Numbered from the stretch's first letter, positions 17,023 to 25,263 are shown. The stretch: DNA of 64,000 nt from JACKCD01 sp041390905 (GCA_041390905.1 JAWKPA010000012.1:1736001-1800000), one strand, 5' to 3'. Notes: generated by a model not told the origin, from the sequence alone. Numbers and translations are program-made.

Positions 17023-17328
17023 CTATGGTAGCAACCAGAGGACGATCATGCCAACGACAACGGGCCAGAAGGCATCCTGGCTTTTCCAGGCCACGGCAAT
17101 GGCGATGAGACCGGCAATTAAACGGCCGTTTCCCAGCGACAAATTGATTGTTCCTCCCGGCATGACCAGTTCGGGGACGAGAATGGCGGACAGAACGGCG
17201 ATGGGGACAAATTTGAGGGCGCGGTGGGTAACGGCCGTTAATTCCACCCGTTCCCAAATCCCCAGCAGCGATAGTCGAATAACATAGGTGATAATGCCCA
17301 TGCCGATAACAGCCAGCCAAAGTGTCAT
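17023..17328 (-). CDS. azlD: AzlD-type branched-chain amino acid export subunit
   Basis: 101 aa, about four transmembrane helices, usual AzlD length. Typical features are the N-terminal LAVIGMGIITYVIRLSLL and the P-rich turn FVPIAVLSAILVPELV. Partner of AzlC in exporting leucine/isoleucine/valine analogues. Start ATG overlaps the azlC stop by four bases, so the two are translationally coupled. Confidence 0.88.
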   Translation of the reverse strand: MTLWLAVIGMGIITYVIRLSLLGIWERVELTAVTHRALKFVPIAVLSAILVPELVMPGGTINLSLGNGRLIAGLIAIAVAWKSQDAFWPVVVGMIVLWLLP

Positions 17329-18116
17329 GGGTTACTCTCCTCTTGCGCAACGTAGGGAGTGGGGAGCGGGGTGGCCGTTCTGTTGTCCAGCCAGACCCCC
17401 ACGGCAATCCCTGCCAGCGTTGCCGCAATCAGGCTCAATTGATAAGGTAGCTGGTGAGCCGCCACGGCCACGATGCCGGCCGTAATTGCCGCAGCAACAG
17501 TGGGACGATTTTTCAGCAGTGGCACTGCCATGCCGATAAACGTCAGCGCCAGCGTAAAATCCAGTCCCCAACTGTCGGGAATCTGGGTACCCAGAAAGAT
17601 ACCAACGGCCGTTGACAGTTGCCAACCCAGCCACAGCGCCAGCCCCGCGCCCAACAGGTAATAATGTTTGGGGGAAACAGGTTGCCGATTTGCCCCATGT
17701 TGCAAATCAGGAATATCAGGTAAATCAGCGTCCCATTCTTCCCGTTTTTCATAATGCAAAATCCCCACCACAAACGCCTCATCGGTCAACAAATAGGCCA
17801 GCAGCCAGCGCCACGGGCGGGACAAATGGCGCGTGTAGGGTGCCACCGAGGCACTGTAGAGCATGTGGCGGATGTTGACGACGAAGGTTGTCAGCCACAG
17901 AATTGCCAGCGGCGTGCCTGTTGCCATCAACTGCACGCCAATAAATTGTGCCGACCCGGCAAAGACGATGGCCGACATGGCCTGCGCCAGCAGGGGGGGC
18001 AAACCGGCCGCCAGTGCCAGTACGCCATAAATGATGCCAAAGGGTATCCCGCCGACTAAAATCGGCAGTTCGGCGCGAACGCCAGCCCAGAATTCAGCTC
18101 TTGGTGTTGTTGTCAT
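17325..18116 (-). CDS. azlC: AzlC-type branched-chain amino acid permease with repeat-derived loop
   Basis: 263 aa. Large subunit of the AzlCD exporter: ELPILVGGIPFGIIYGVLAL, the SAIVFAGSAQFIGVQLMA motif and NIRHMLYSASVAPY are the AzlC core. The loop between helices around residues 120-150 is extended by EEWDADLPDIPDLQHG, which is encoded by a half copy of the hairpin repeat seen at 9015-9072. Possible -10 TAAAAT 6 nt before the ATG, with GAGGGA between; the mRNA may be nearly leaderless. Confidence 0.9.
   Translation of the reverse strand: MTTTPRAEFWAGVRAELPILVGGIPFGIIYGVLALAAGLPPLLAQAMSAIVFAGSAQFIGVQLMATGTPLAILWLTTFVVNIRHMLYSASVAPYTRHLSRPWRWLLAYLLTDEAFVVGILHYEKREEWDADLPDIPDLQHGANRQPVSPKHYYLLGAGLALWLGWQLSTAVGIFLGTQIPDSWGLDFTLALTFIGMAVPLLKNRPTVAAAITAGIVAVAAHQLPYQLSLIAATLAGIAVGVWLDNRTATPLPTPYVAQEESNP
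17683..17737. repeat. GACCTGATT-family repeat inserted in frame in azlC
   Basis: Minus-strand GGGACGCTGATTTACCTGAT followed by ATTCCTGATTTGC corresponds to GGACGCAGATTGACCTGAT of the 9015 element. The insert keeps the reading frame and falls in a cytoplasmic/extracellular loop. Confidence 0.7.
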
Positions 18117-18190
18117 TCCCTCATTTTATCCACAATGCCGTTGTCGTGCCTGTGACAATGGGTAGCAACTGCATAGGCCAATGGCACTGT

Positions 18191-18219
18191 TTGACACTGT
18201 TTCCTGGCTGTGTTAGCAT
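18191..18219 (+). promoter_or_regulatory. Probable promoter of the carnitine-type catabolic genes
   Basis: Perfect TTGACA, 17-bp spacer, TAGCAT (4/6). Transcription would start near 18226, giving a ~128-nt leader before GTG 18354. Confidence 0.55.
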
Positions 18220-18247
18220 TTCGCCACCTTGTTCCTTATGCTGGGAT

Positions 18248-18266
18248 TGTTCCACATAGCGGAACA
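18248..18266. promoter_or_regulatory. Inverted repeat TGTTCC-N7-GGAACA, candidate operator
   Basis: Perfect 6-bp arms separated by ACATAGC, about 20-40 bases downstream of the predicted start of transcription. The placement fits a repressor site for the three-gene catabolic cluster. The regulator is not encoded nearby. Confidence 0.45.
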
Positions 18267-18353
18267 AAAACACCCTTTATTGAGCCGCTAACGGCCGTTA
18301 GCGCAGCCGCTGGGAAGATAGAAGAAGAGGCTGTCTTTCCGCTGGAGGAAACT

Positions 18354-19286
18354 GTGGCAAAGAAAGTAATTGTGACCGCCGCCGTGACGGGTGCCAGCTT
18401 CACCCCCACCATGAACCCCCATTTACCCTACAAACCCGACCATTTGATCGCCGACTCCGTGGCCGCCGCCAAAGCCGGGGCCGCCATCATCCACATCCAC
18501 GGGCGCAACGCCCACGACGGCAGCCCCACATCCGACCCCGAAGTGTTCCGCGAATACGCCGCCGGGATCAAGGCCGAAACCGATGCTGTGATCAATATGA
18601 CGACCGGCGGGGCGACGGGGCAAACGATTGATGAACGGCTCAACGTTGTGCGCGTCTTGCAGCCAGAGCTTTGCTCCTGCAATCTTGGCACCATGAACTA
18701 CGGCGGCTTTCCCATGATCCCCAAATACCAGGGAAACTGGCGTTTTGATTGGGAAGAGTCGTTTCTGGAATCTACCCGCACTGAACCATTTGCCAGCAGT
18801 TTTGCCGACATCGAATACATGCTTAAATTTTTGCAAAACGAAACCGGCACGCGGCTGGAGTTTGAAGCCTACGACGTGGGGCATCTCTACACGCTGGCCT
18901 ACTACGCCAACATGGGGCTGGTGCAGGGGCCGATTATGGTACAGATGGTGATGAACACGTTGGGCGGCGTGGGGCCGGATATTGACAATGTGGTCTTTAT
19001 GATTCGCACGGCGCAGCGGCTGCTGGGTAACGACCTTGAACTATCGGTTTTGGGCGGGGGTCGCTATCAGTTTGACCTGATTACTGTGGGGGCTTTGATG
19101 GGAACCAATGTGCGCGTGGGGATGGAGGACAATCTCTACATTGGCAAGGGGCAATTGGCGGAGTCGAATGCGCAATATGTGGAAAAGGCACGCCGTATTT
19201 TTGATGAGTTGTCGCTGGATGTGGCAACGCCGGCCGAAGCGCGGCAGCGGTTTGGGCTAAAGGGCAGCAGCCAGGTGAAGTTCTGA
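18354..19286 (+). CDS. Beta-keto acid cleavage enzyme (BKACE, DUF849), probably 3-dehydrocarnitine cleavage
   Basis: 310 aa. BKACE enzymes transfer the beta-keto acid carbons onto acetyl-CoA to give acetoacetate plus a new CoA ester. Zinc-binding HIHGR is present, as are TGGATGQTIDERL, CSCNLGTMNYG, the AYDVGHLYTLAYY region and LSVLGGGRYQF. Start GTG 18354 is fixed by GGAGGA 4 nt upstream and by the family start KKVIVTAAVTGA; the frame is open upstream to 18210. Its neighbour is a carnitine-dehydrogenase-like protein, overlapping by one base, so the likely substrate is 3-dehydrocarnitine. That assignment is inference. Confidence 0.9.
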   Translation: MAKKVIVTAAVTGASFTPTMNPHLPYKPDHLIADSVAAAKAGAAIIHIHGRNAHDGSPTSDPEVFREYAAGIKAETDAVINMTTGGATGQTIDERLNVVRVLQPELCSCNLGTMNYGGFPMIPKYQGNWRFDWEESFLESTRTEPFASSFADIEYMLKFLQNETGTRLEFEAYDVGHLYTLAYYANMGLVQGPIMVQMVMNTLGGVGPDIDNVVFMIRTAQRLLGNDLELSVLGGGRYQFDLITVGALMGTNVRVGMEDNLYIGKGQLAESNAQYVEKARRIFDELSLDVATPAEARQRFGLKGSSQVKF

Positions 19287-20254
19287 TGAGCAGACCAGAT
19301 GTAACCAACGTTGAGCGGGTGGCGGTGATTGGCACGGGGGTGATTGGCAGTGGCTGGATTGCCCACTTTTTGCGCCAGGGGATGCAGGTGCGGGCGTGGG
19401 ATCCGGCGGGTGATGCGGAGGGGAAGGTGAGGGAGCGATTAACGGCCGTTTGGCCCATCCTCACCCGCCTCGGCCTCCACCCCAATGCCTCACCCGACAA
19501 CCTCACCTTTTGCGCCACCCTCGAAGAAGCCGTCACCGATGCCCAATTTATCCAGGAAAACACCCCCGAACGGCTCCCCATCAAAATCGCCACCCTCAAA
19601 GCCATTGATGCCGCTTGCCCACCCGATACCATTATTGCCAGCTCCACCTCCGGCTACTTGATGAGCGAGATGGATGTGGAAGTGCAGTACCCCGAACGCT
19701 GCACCGTTGCCCATCCCTTCAACCCGCCCTACCTTATGCCCGTTGTCGAAGTGGTTGCCAGCCCGCGCACCAGCCCCGAAGCTCACCAGTGGGCGGTGGA
19801 TTTTTACCGCGTCACCGGCAAGCAGCCGCTGAAACTCACCAAAGAAATCCCCGGCTTTGTCGCCGACCGCATCATGGAAGCCGTTTGGCGCGAAATTTTG
19901 CACATGATTGACAACGACATGGCAACCGTCGAAGAAATTGACATGGCCGTGCGCTATGGCCCCGGCATCCGCTGGGCGATGATGGGGCCACTGACAGTGC
20001 TGCACCTGGGCGGCGGTGAAGGGGGCATGGCTCACCTCATCCACCAGTTTGGCCCCTCGCTCCAGGCTCCCTGGACATTTTTGGAGCCACCGGAACTGAC
20101 GGACGAACTGGCGCAAAAGGTGATTGACGGCTGCAACCGGCTCACCGAAGGCACGCCCATTCGTGAACTGGAAGCAGAACGGGATGATTTGCTCATCCGT
20201 ATGCTGGAACTGCTGGACAGCAGCCGCCTGTGGCACATTGGCAATAGACAGTGA
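19286..20254 (+). CDS. L-carnitine 3-dehydrogenase-like 3-hydroxyacyl-CoA dehydrogenase family protein
   Basis: 322 aa, the length of known carnitine dehydrogenases (~320). NAD site VAVIGTGVIGSGWIAHFL, the STSGYLMSEM loop, and the catalytic HPFNPPYLMPVVEVV followed by GFVADRIMEAVWRE. The HPFNPPYL form (rather than HFFNP of fatty-acid enzymes) is typical of enzymes acting on free carnitine or gulonate. Reaction expected: L-carnitine + NAD+ to 3-dehydrocarnitine. Start overlaps the BKACE stop by one base (TGATG), so the two are coupled. Confidence 0.88.
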   Translation: MSRPDVTNVERVAVIGTGVIGSGWIAHFLRQGMQVRAWDPAGDAEGKVRERLTAVWPILTRLGLHPNASPDNLTFCATLEEAVTDAQFIQENTPERLPIKIATLKAIDAACPPDTIIASSTSGYLMSEMDVEVQYPERCTVAHPFNPPYLMPVVEVVASPRTSPEAHQWAVDFYRVTGKQPLKLTKEIPGFVADRIMEAVWREILHMIDNDMATVEEIDMAVRYGPGIRWAMMGPLTVLHLGGGEGGMAHLIHQFGPSLQAPWTFLEPPELTDELAQKVIDGCNRLTEGTPIRELEAERDDLLIRMLELLDSSRLWHIGNRQ

Positions 20255-20279
20255 ATAGCCGGTAAAGAATAGAGGTATA

Positions 20280-20323
20280 GACAGATTGTAGGAGCGTAGC
20301 ATGTTATGCTCCTACAATCTGTC
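20280..20323. terminator. Hairpin with 16-bp perfect stem between dehydrogenase genes
   Basis: GACAGATTGTAGGAGC at 20280-20295 pairs exactly with 20308-20323; loop GTAGCATGTTAT. No T-run follows, so it is either a factor-dependent terminator/processing site or another repeat of the GTAGGAGC type. Confidence 0.6.
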
Positions 20324-20340
20324 CATCACCTACTTGAATC

Positions 20341-21504
20341 ATGAACCTAGGATTGACTGACGAACAGCGTATGATCGTGGAGATGGTGCGGACTTTTGTG
20401 GAAAAAGAGCTGCAGCCATATGAAGATGAAGTGGAGCGTGAAGACGGGGTACGGCCGGCATTGCAAAGGCAAATTCGGGATAAGGCCCTGCAATTTGGGC
20501 TGTATGCGGCCAACATGCCGGAGGAGTTAGGCGGGGCGGGGCTGGATGCGGTGTCGCTGGCGCTGATGGAGCGGGAGCTTGGGCGCACCAGCTACGCATT
20601 GCAGCATTTTGTGACGCGCCCCAGCAGCATTATTCGCGCCTGCCAGGGGGAGCAGATTGAACGGTATTTGCTGCCCACCATTCGCGGCGAACGGCATGAC
20701 TGCCTGGCGATGTCGGAGCCGAACGCGGGGTCGGATGTGCGCGGCATGGAGTGCCGGGCGGTGCGGGACGGAGATGAATATGTTATCACTGGCACCAAAC
20801 ATTTTATCAGCCACGCCGACGTGTCTGATTATGTAATTTTGTTTGCGGCTTCGGGCGAAGAGCAGACGGCGCGGGGATTGCGGAAAAAGATTACCTCGTT
20901 TTTGGTGGATATGGGTACGCCCGGTTTCACGGTGAAGCGGGGGTATGATGTGGTGTCGCACCGTGGGTACCACAATTGCATTCTGGAGTTTGATGGCTGC
21001 CGGGTGCCGGTGGGCAACATTTTGGGGGTGGAGCATCGCGGGTTTGATGTGGCGAATCAGTGGTTGGGGGCAACGCGGCTGTCGGTGGCGGCGTTTTGTG
21101 TGGGGCGGGCGCAGCGGACGCTGGAGCTTTGCCAGCAGTGGGCGGCGACGCGGGTGCAGTTTGGGCAGCCGATTGGCAAAAACCAGGGGGTGTCGTTTAA
21201 GCTGGCCGATATGGCAACGCAAATTCGGGCGGCGGAGTGGCTGGTGCTGGATGCGGCGTGGCGCACCGACCAGGGGACGGCCAGGGATGAGGATTATGCG
21301 ATGGCGAAGCTGTATGCCACGGAGATGCTGGCGATGGTGACGGACGAAGCGGTGCAGATTTTTGGCGGGATGGGGCTGGCGGAAGAAAACCCGATTGTCC
21401 GTTTTTGGCGGGATGCACGGGTGGAGCGGATTTGGGACGGGACGAGTGAGATTCAGCGGCATATTATTTCGCGGGCACTTTTACGGCCGTTTGAGAGTCG
21501 GTAA
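20341..21504 (+). CDS. Acyl-CoA dehydrogenase, possibly a betainyl-type substrate
   Basis: 387 aa, full length, FAD flavoprotein. N-domain MNLGLTDEQRMIVEMVRTF, middle domain CLAMSEPNAGSDVRGM and GTKHFISHADVSD, C-domain RVQFGQPIGKNQGVSFKLAD and AVQIFGGMGLAEENPI. The position of the catalytic base in MCAD-type enzymes (YEGT) reads WDGTSEIQRH here, Asp for Glu. Same strand, 86 bases after the carnitine-dehydrogenase-like gene, so a role on a quaternary-amine CoA ester such as crotonobetainyl- or gamma-butyrobetainyl-CoA is plausible but unproven. Confidence 0.92.
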   Translation: MNLGLTDEQRMIVEMVRTFVEKELQPYEDEVEREDGVRPALQRQIRDKALQFGLYAANMPEELGGAGLDAVSLALMERELGRTSYALQHFVTRPSSIIRACQGEQIERYLLPTIRGERHDCLAMSEPNAGSDVRGMECRAVRDGDEYVITGTKHFISHADVSDYVILFAASGEEQTARGLRKKITSFLVDMGTPGFTVKRGYDVVSHRGYHNCILEFDGCRVPVGNILGVEHRGFDVANQWLGATRLSVAAFCVGRAQRTLELCQQWAATRVQFGQPIGKNQGVSFKLADMATQIRAAEWLVLDAAWRTDQGTARDEDYAMAKLYATEMLAMVTDEAVQIFGGMGLAEENPIVRFWRDARVERIWDGTSEIQRHIISRALLRPFESR

Positions 21505-21515
21505 GCAGGTGTTGC

Positions 21516-22982
21516 TCAGAGGTAATCGGTTGCATGGCCGATTCCCTCCTCCATCACCAGCCGCTGCACCTTCGCTTCGCGCAGGGAGAGGAGGGCGGTG
21601 GTGCCAAAGCCGAGGATGCAGGAGAGCAGCAGGAACATTGGCCCCAAATTTTGCTGCCACAGTGCCAGCAGCAGGCCAAAAAGGGCGTAGAGCAGGAGAA
21701 ACAGCTCCACCCAGACGATGTTGTCAAAGCCGAGGAAATAGTGGGTGGCATCGGTTCCCCGCCCTTTGGGGGTGCGGATAAAGGGATGGGTGTGGCCGAA
21801 GATGGCCTGGAGGACAGAACGGCCGTTATTGGCCGACAACCCCACCGCCAACACCAGCAGCGTGGGAAAATGGCGCAGCCGCTGCCGCCAGTTGGGGTGC
21901 AGCACTCGCTGCGCCAGCACAAAGAGCAGCGGCTGCCCCAGCCCCACCAGACTAAACAGCAGCATCCCCGGCGAAAAGCGGTAGTTGAGCAGCAGCAGCG
22001 GGATTTGCAGCAGCAGCAGCATAATCATCAGCAGGTGGTGGATGTAGGCCGACAGCGAAACCAGGGCGTAAAATCGTGCCAGCAGCGAATGGTGGCGATC
22101 CCGCAAAATTTGCCAGCCAAATTTGAGCAGACATTGGGTGGCTCCCTTAGCCCAGCGACCCTGCTGGTTTTTGAAGGCGGTGATGGTGTTGGGGAGTTCC
22201 GCCGGGGCCACCACATCGTTGAGCATCCGAAACTGCCACCCGTGCAGCACGGCGCGGGTGGAAAGGCACAAATCTTCGCAAACGGTATCGTCGTGCCAGC
22301 CGCCAACGCTCTCCATGCAGCTTCGCCGCCACACGCCGGCCGTGCCGTTGAATTTGGGAAACAGGTTGGCGCGAAAGCGGACGGTTTGGTCCATGGCAAA
22401 ATGTTTGTCCATGGCGATGGCTTGGGCGGCGGTCAGCGGCGAATCGTCGGGGTTGAGGTGGCCCCAGCGCCCTTGAATCAGCCCCAAATGGGGATTGGTG
22501 AGAAAGTGGGGGATGGTTTGGCGCAGAAAGTTGGCGGGGGGAAGAAAATCGGCGTCGAAAATGGCGACGTAGGCACCTTCGGTGCTGGCAAGGGCATGGG
22601 ACAAGGCACCGGCTTTGTAGCCGTGCTGGTGATTGCGGTGGACAAGCTGGATGTTGACCCCTTGCGCCTGATAGCGCCGCACGCAAACGGCCGCTTTTGC
22701 TGTCGTGTCATCGGTGGAATCATCCACCACCTGAATTTGCAGCCGGTCGCGGGGATAGTCGAGGGAAACGGCCGTTTGGATCAGCCGCTCCACCACAAAC
22801 CGCTCGTTAAAAATGGGAAGCTGGACGGTGACGGCTGGTAAATCGGCGTCGTCCACGGTGGGGCAGGGGAATTGGTCGTGCCGGTGCCGCCAGTACAGCC
22901 AGGCCGTCAGCAACCCCATCACCCCGTAAACCGACATCGCTGCCACGGTGAGGATGTAAAGCGTGGGAAGGATGGCGCTCAT
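21516..22982 (-). CDS. Membrane GT2 processive-type glycosyltransferase (cellulose synthase-like)
   Basis: 488 aa. One N-terminal transmembrane helix, catalytic domain ~40-300, then four helices. GT-A motifs: QVVDDSTDDT, IFDADFLPP (DxD-like), CEDLCLSTRAVLHGW (ED general base) and QQGRWAKGATQ (Q(Q/R)xRW). This is the signature of processive beta-glycosyltransferases such as CslA, BcsA and ceramide glucosyltransferase-like enzymes. Sugar and acceptor unknown. ATG overlaps the stop of a 27-codon leader frame (ATGA), suggesting translational coupling. No BcsB-like partner is in view. Confidence 0.9.
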   Translation of the reverse strand: MSAILPTLYILTVAAMSVYGVMGLLTAWLYWRHRHDQFPCPTVDDADLPAVTVQLPIFNERFVVERLIQTAVSLDYPRDRLQIQVVDDSTDDTTAKAAVCVRRYQAQGVNIQLVHRNHQHGYKAGALSHALASTEGAYVAIFDADFLPPANFLRQTIPHFLTNPHLGLIQGRWGHLNPDDSPLTAAQAIAMDKHFAMDQTVRFRANLFPKFNGTAGVWRRSCMESVGGWHDDTVCEDLCLSTRAVLHGWQFRMLNDVVAPAELPNTITAFKNQQGRWAKGATQCLLKFGWQILRDRHHSLLARFYALVSLSAYIHHLLMIMLLLLQIPLLLLNYRFSPGMLLFSLVGLGQPLLFVLAQRVLHPNWRQRLRHFPTLLVLAVGLSANNGRSVLQAIFGHTHPFIRTPKGRGTDATHYFLGFDNIVWVELFLLLYALFGLLLALWQQNLGPMFLLLSCILGFGTTALLSLREAKVQRLVMEEGIGHATDYL

Positions 22983-23062
22983 GGCGTTGCGGCAGCAGCT
23001 TTTGGCACAAAAATTTTGGGCTTCCCGTTCCCCATATCGCTCAAACTACGTTCAACATTCAT
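22979..23062 (-). CDS. Possible 27-residue leader peptide coupled to the GT2 gene
   Basis: ATG at 23062 is 8 nt after an extended -10 (TGCTATAAT). The 28-codon frame MNVERSLSDM... ends with a TGA that overlaps the GT2 start as ATGA. Without it the GT2 start has no Shine-Dalgarno. Seen: the frame, overlap and promoter position. Inferred: expression. Confidence 0.4.
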   Translation of the reverse strand: MNVERSLSDMGNGKPKIFVPKAAAATP

Positions 23063-23070
23063 AGCGCGGG

Positions 23071-23079
23071 ATTATAGCA
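23071..23079 (-). promoter_or_regulatory. Extended -10 promoter TGCTATAAT before the leader frame and GT2
   Basis: Same 9-mer as upstream of sppA (6542-6550), again 8-9 nt from an ATG. No -35 match. Confidence 0.5.
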
Positions 23080-23136
23080 CGCCTCCCCACCGCGTAAACG
23101 ATGGGGAGGATACGACATCCCTCTGTGCCGCTGCGG

Positions 23137-24525
23137 TCAGGCGGGTTGCATAACGGCCGTTTCTTCCCCAACCCCATCTTCCCCTTCCGGCTCATCCGGC
23201 AGCATGTCGGGCAGTTCGCTTTCCAGGTTGCGGACGCGGGGGTAGGTAAACATCAGCAGGCTGGTGACAAAGAGGAAGGTGGCGGCGGCCATAAACAGCA
23301 GCCCAATGCCGCGCCCTGGGCCAACGCCGACGATATTGCCGACAAAGGTAGTTGCCAACGCCCCGCCTTCATCGAGCAGCGGCCCAAAGATGCGGTCGGC
23401 CAGGGGGCCGGCCAGCAGAAAGGCCAGCGGCATCATGGAGCGCGAAATCATGGTGCGGATGGAGAAGACGCGCCCCTGCACGTCGGGGGCAACCTTGCTT
23501 TGGAAGATGGCCTGGCTGGTGCCGCCGCCAAGCGGCACGCAAACCATTAGAATGAAGAGACCGGTGGCGACAAAAACGGCCGTTGGCTGCAGCCCAACGA
23601 TAAAAACACCCAGCGAGGCGAAGGCGATGAGGCCGATGACCACGGGGATGCGGTTTTGTTTGGGGCCGCCCCAGGCACTCATGATGATGCTGCCCGCCAG
23701 CATCCCCACCCCGCCGATGGCCTGGACGGTGCCAAGTGCGGCGGAACTGCTGAAGGAGAGGACGAGGGGGCCGAGAAGAACGGCCGTAAAATTCAAAAAG
23801 AAGTTGACCAGGGCGAAGTAAACGAGCAGCCCAAACAGCCCGCTGCGCTGGCGCAGATAGTGCCAGCCAAACCATGCTTCTTGCCAGAGCGAGGTGGTGG
23901 GGTCGGAAACGGCCGTTTGCTGGCGCGGCGGCTGCGGAATTTGCACCAGCAGCAAGGCACCGACGGCAAAAAAGAAGGTGACAAAATCAATCAGCACCAG
24001 CCCGCGCAGCCCGATGAGGCCAAACAGCACCCCCGCCAGCAGTGGCGCAATCAGCATTTCCAACGCCTGCCCCATCTGCATCAGCCCGTTGGCGCGGCCT
24101 AAATCCTTTTTGGAGACCAGCAGCGAGACTGAGGCGGTGTAGGCGGGTTCCTGGAAGGTGGAGAGGACGGAGCCGAGGGCGGCGATGAGGTAGATGTGCC
24201 ATACTTCAAGCTGCCCGACGGTGAGTAAAACAAGGGCACCAACGGTAAGCAGAGCACTGCCGGTGTCGGATAAAATCATGACCCAGCGCCGGTTCCAGCG
24301 GTCAACCAACGCCCCGGCGATGGGGGAGAGCAGGATGCGGGGCAGGTTGCCGAACATGACGGTGAGGGCGAAGGGGGTGGCTTGCCCGGTTTGGTCAAAA
24401 ATCCAGACGGCCAGCCCGAAGCTGGTGAGGCCGGAGCCGATGATGGAGATGATTTGGCCGAGCCAGATGATCATAAAGGTTCGCATGGTGCGTGGGGTGG
24501 AAACGGCCGTTTCTGCTTCAGACAT
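23137..24525 (-). CDS. MFS transporter, EntS/MFS_3-like efflux type
   Basis: 462 aa, 12 predicted helices. RTFMIIWLGQIISIIGSGLTSFGLAVWIFD and GALVDRWNRRWVMI (the motif-A GxxxDRxxRR between helices 2 and 3) are typical of the EntS/macrolide-efflux subgroup. Start ATG 24525 is set by TGGAGGA 9 nt upstream. A ~25-residue extra loop (FGPLLDEGGALATT) precedes the last helices. It follows the HTH regulator gene on the same strand with 78 bases between, so regulator and pump likely form one unit, as for drug or siderophore exporters. Confidence 0.9.
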   Translation of the reverse strand: MSEAETAVSTPRTMRTFMIIWLGQIISIIGSGLTSFGLAVWIFDQTGQATPFALTVMFGNLPRILLSPIAGALVDRWNRRWVMILSDTGSALLTVGALVLLTVGQLEVWHIYLIAALGSVLSTFQEPAYTASVSLLVSKKDLGRANGLMQMGQALEMLIAPLLAGVLFGLIGLRGLVLIDFVTFFFAVGALLLVQIPQPPRQQTAVSDPTTSLWQEAWFGWHYLRQRSGLFGLLVYFALVNFFLNFTAVLLGPLVLSFSSSAALGTVQAIGGVGMLAGSIIMSAWGGPKQNRIPVVIGLIAFASLGVFIVGLQPTAVFVATGLFILMVCVPLGGGTSQAIFQSKVAPDVQGRVFSIRTMISRSMMPLAFLLAGPLADRIFGPLLDEGGALATTFVGNIVGVGPGRGIGLLFMAAATFLFVTSLLMFTYPRVRNLESELPDMLPDEPEGEDGVGEETAVMQPA

Positions 24526-24542
24526 GGGATATTCCTCCAAAA

Positions 24543-24570
24543 ACTTGGGACGCGGATAAACGCGGCAATA
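24543..24570. repeat. Dispersed GGGACGCGGATAAACGCGG repeat, copy 4
   Basis: In the spacer between the regulator and the MFS gene. Same family as 6665. Confidence 0.5.
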
Positions 24571-24603
24571 ATCCTGAAAACCGTGTGAATTCTGTCTAAA
24601 AAA

Positions 24604-25215
24604 TTATTCTTCCGAAAAATAAAGGCTGGGGTAAAAGGCAATGGTGAAGGCGTAGTTGTGATGTGGCTCGTTGCTGTTACTGTTGTCGGCCTCGCTAAAC
24701 GCCTTGATCAGCCTCTCGATCTGCTCGATGAATTCCGGTAGACGGCTTTCTGGCACGCGGGCGGTTTCGCGGGTCAGGATGGCGCGGCGCAGTTGCTCTG
24801 GTTGGCCTTGTTCCGTTGCCAGGGCGCGGGCTTGTACGGTGCGCAAGAAATCCTCGCGGGTCGTATCCATGGTGCTGATGATGAGGGAGCTGATGGTGTC
24901 ACGGCCGGCCGACGTGCCAAACGAAAGCAGTTCCGGGGCAATGTGGAAAGCGTGGGCGACGGCGCGGTAATCCTTTTCCTGCAAGTTGGCAACCATCCGC
25001 GTTTCCGCCACTTCAATGATGCCGTGTTTTTCCAATAGCCCGATGTGGTAGTACAGTTTGCTAGGTGCCAGCCCCAACCGTTCCGCTATTTGCTTAACGG
25101 TCTGGGGTTCCATGATAAGCAGTTCCACAATTTGATTGCGGAGTGGGTCGGCGACCACGCGCAGCGTGTCGAGATCGCTAATTGTAAATGTTCCTGCCGG
25201 TGTGTTTTCTTCCAT
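24604..25215 (-). CDS. ArsR-type winged-helix transcriptional regulator
   Basis: 203 aa. N-terminal winged helix (~12-85): LRVVADPLRNQIVELL, QIAERLGLAPSKLYYHIGLLEKHGIIEV is a clear HTH recognition helix and wing. The C-terminal ~110 residues are helical, a probable ligand/dimer domain, without the ArsR metal Cys motif. It lies upstream of and in line with the MFS gene. A perfect 14-bp palindrome in its own promoter region suggests autoregulation. AAAAAGGC weakly precedes ATG 25215. Confidence 0.9.
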   Translation of the reverse strand: MEENTPAGTFTISDLDTLRVVADPLRNQIVELLIMEPQTVKQIAERLGLAPSKLYYHIGLLEKHGIIEVAETRMVANLQEKDYRAVAHAFHIAPELLSFGTSAGRDTISSLIISTMDTTREDFLRTVQARALATEQGQPEQLRRAILTRETARVPESRLPEFIEQIERLIKAFSEADNSNSNEPHHNYAFTIAFYPSLYFSEE

Positions 25216-25237
25216 CGTTTGCCTTTTTTCTTGCCGC

Positions 25238-25251
25238 TAAAATATATTTTA
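25238..25251. promoter_or_regulatory. Perfect palindrome TAAAATATATTTTA, candidate operator of the regulator
   Basis: 14-bp perfect dyad between the promoter and the regulator start, about 23 nt upstream of ATG. Position fits autorepression by the winged-helix protein. Confidence 0.5.
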
Positions 25252-25263
25252 ATGATAAAACAT

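Noticed and set aside
20527..21462. 311-codon frame antisense to the acyl-CoA dehydrogenase
   Set aside because: Arg/His/Pro-rich shadow with no motif; the sense gene is complete.
21534..22841. 435-codon frame antisense to the GT2 gene
   Set aside because: Gln/His/Gly-rich shadow; the minus-strand gene holds every GT2 motif.
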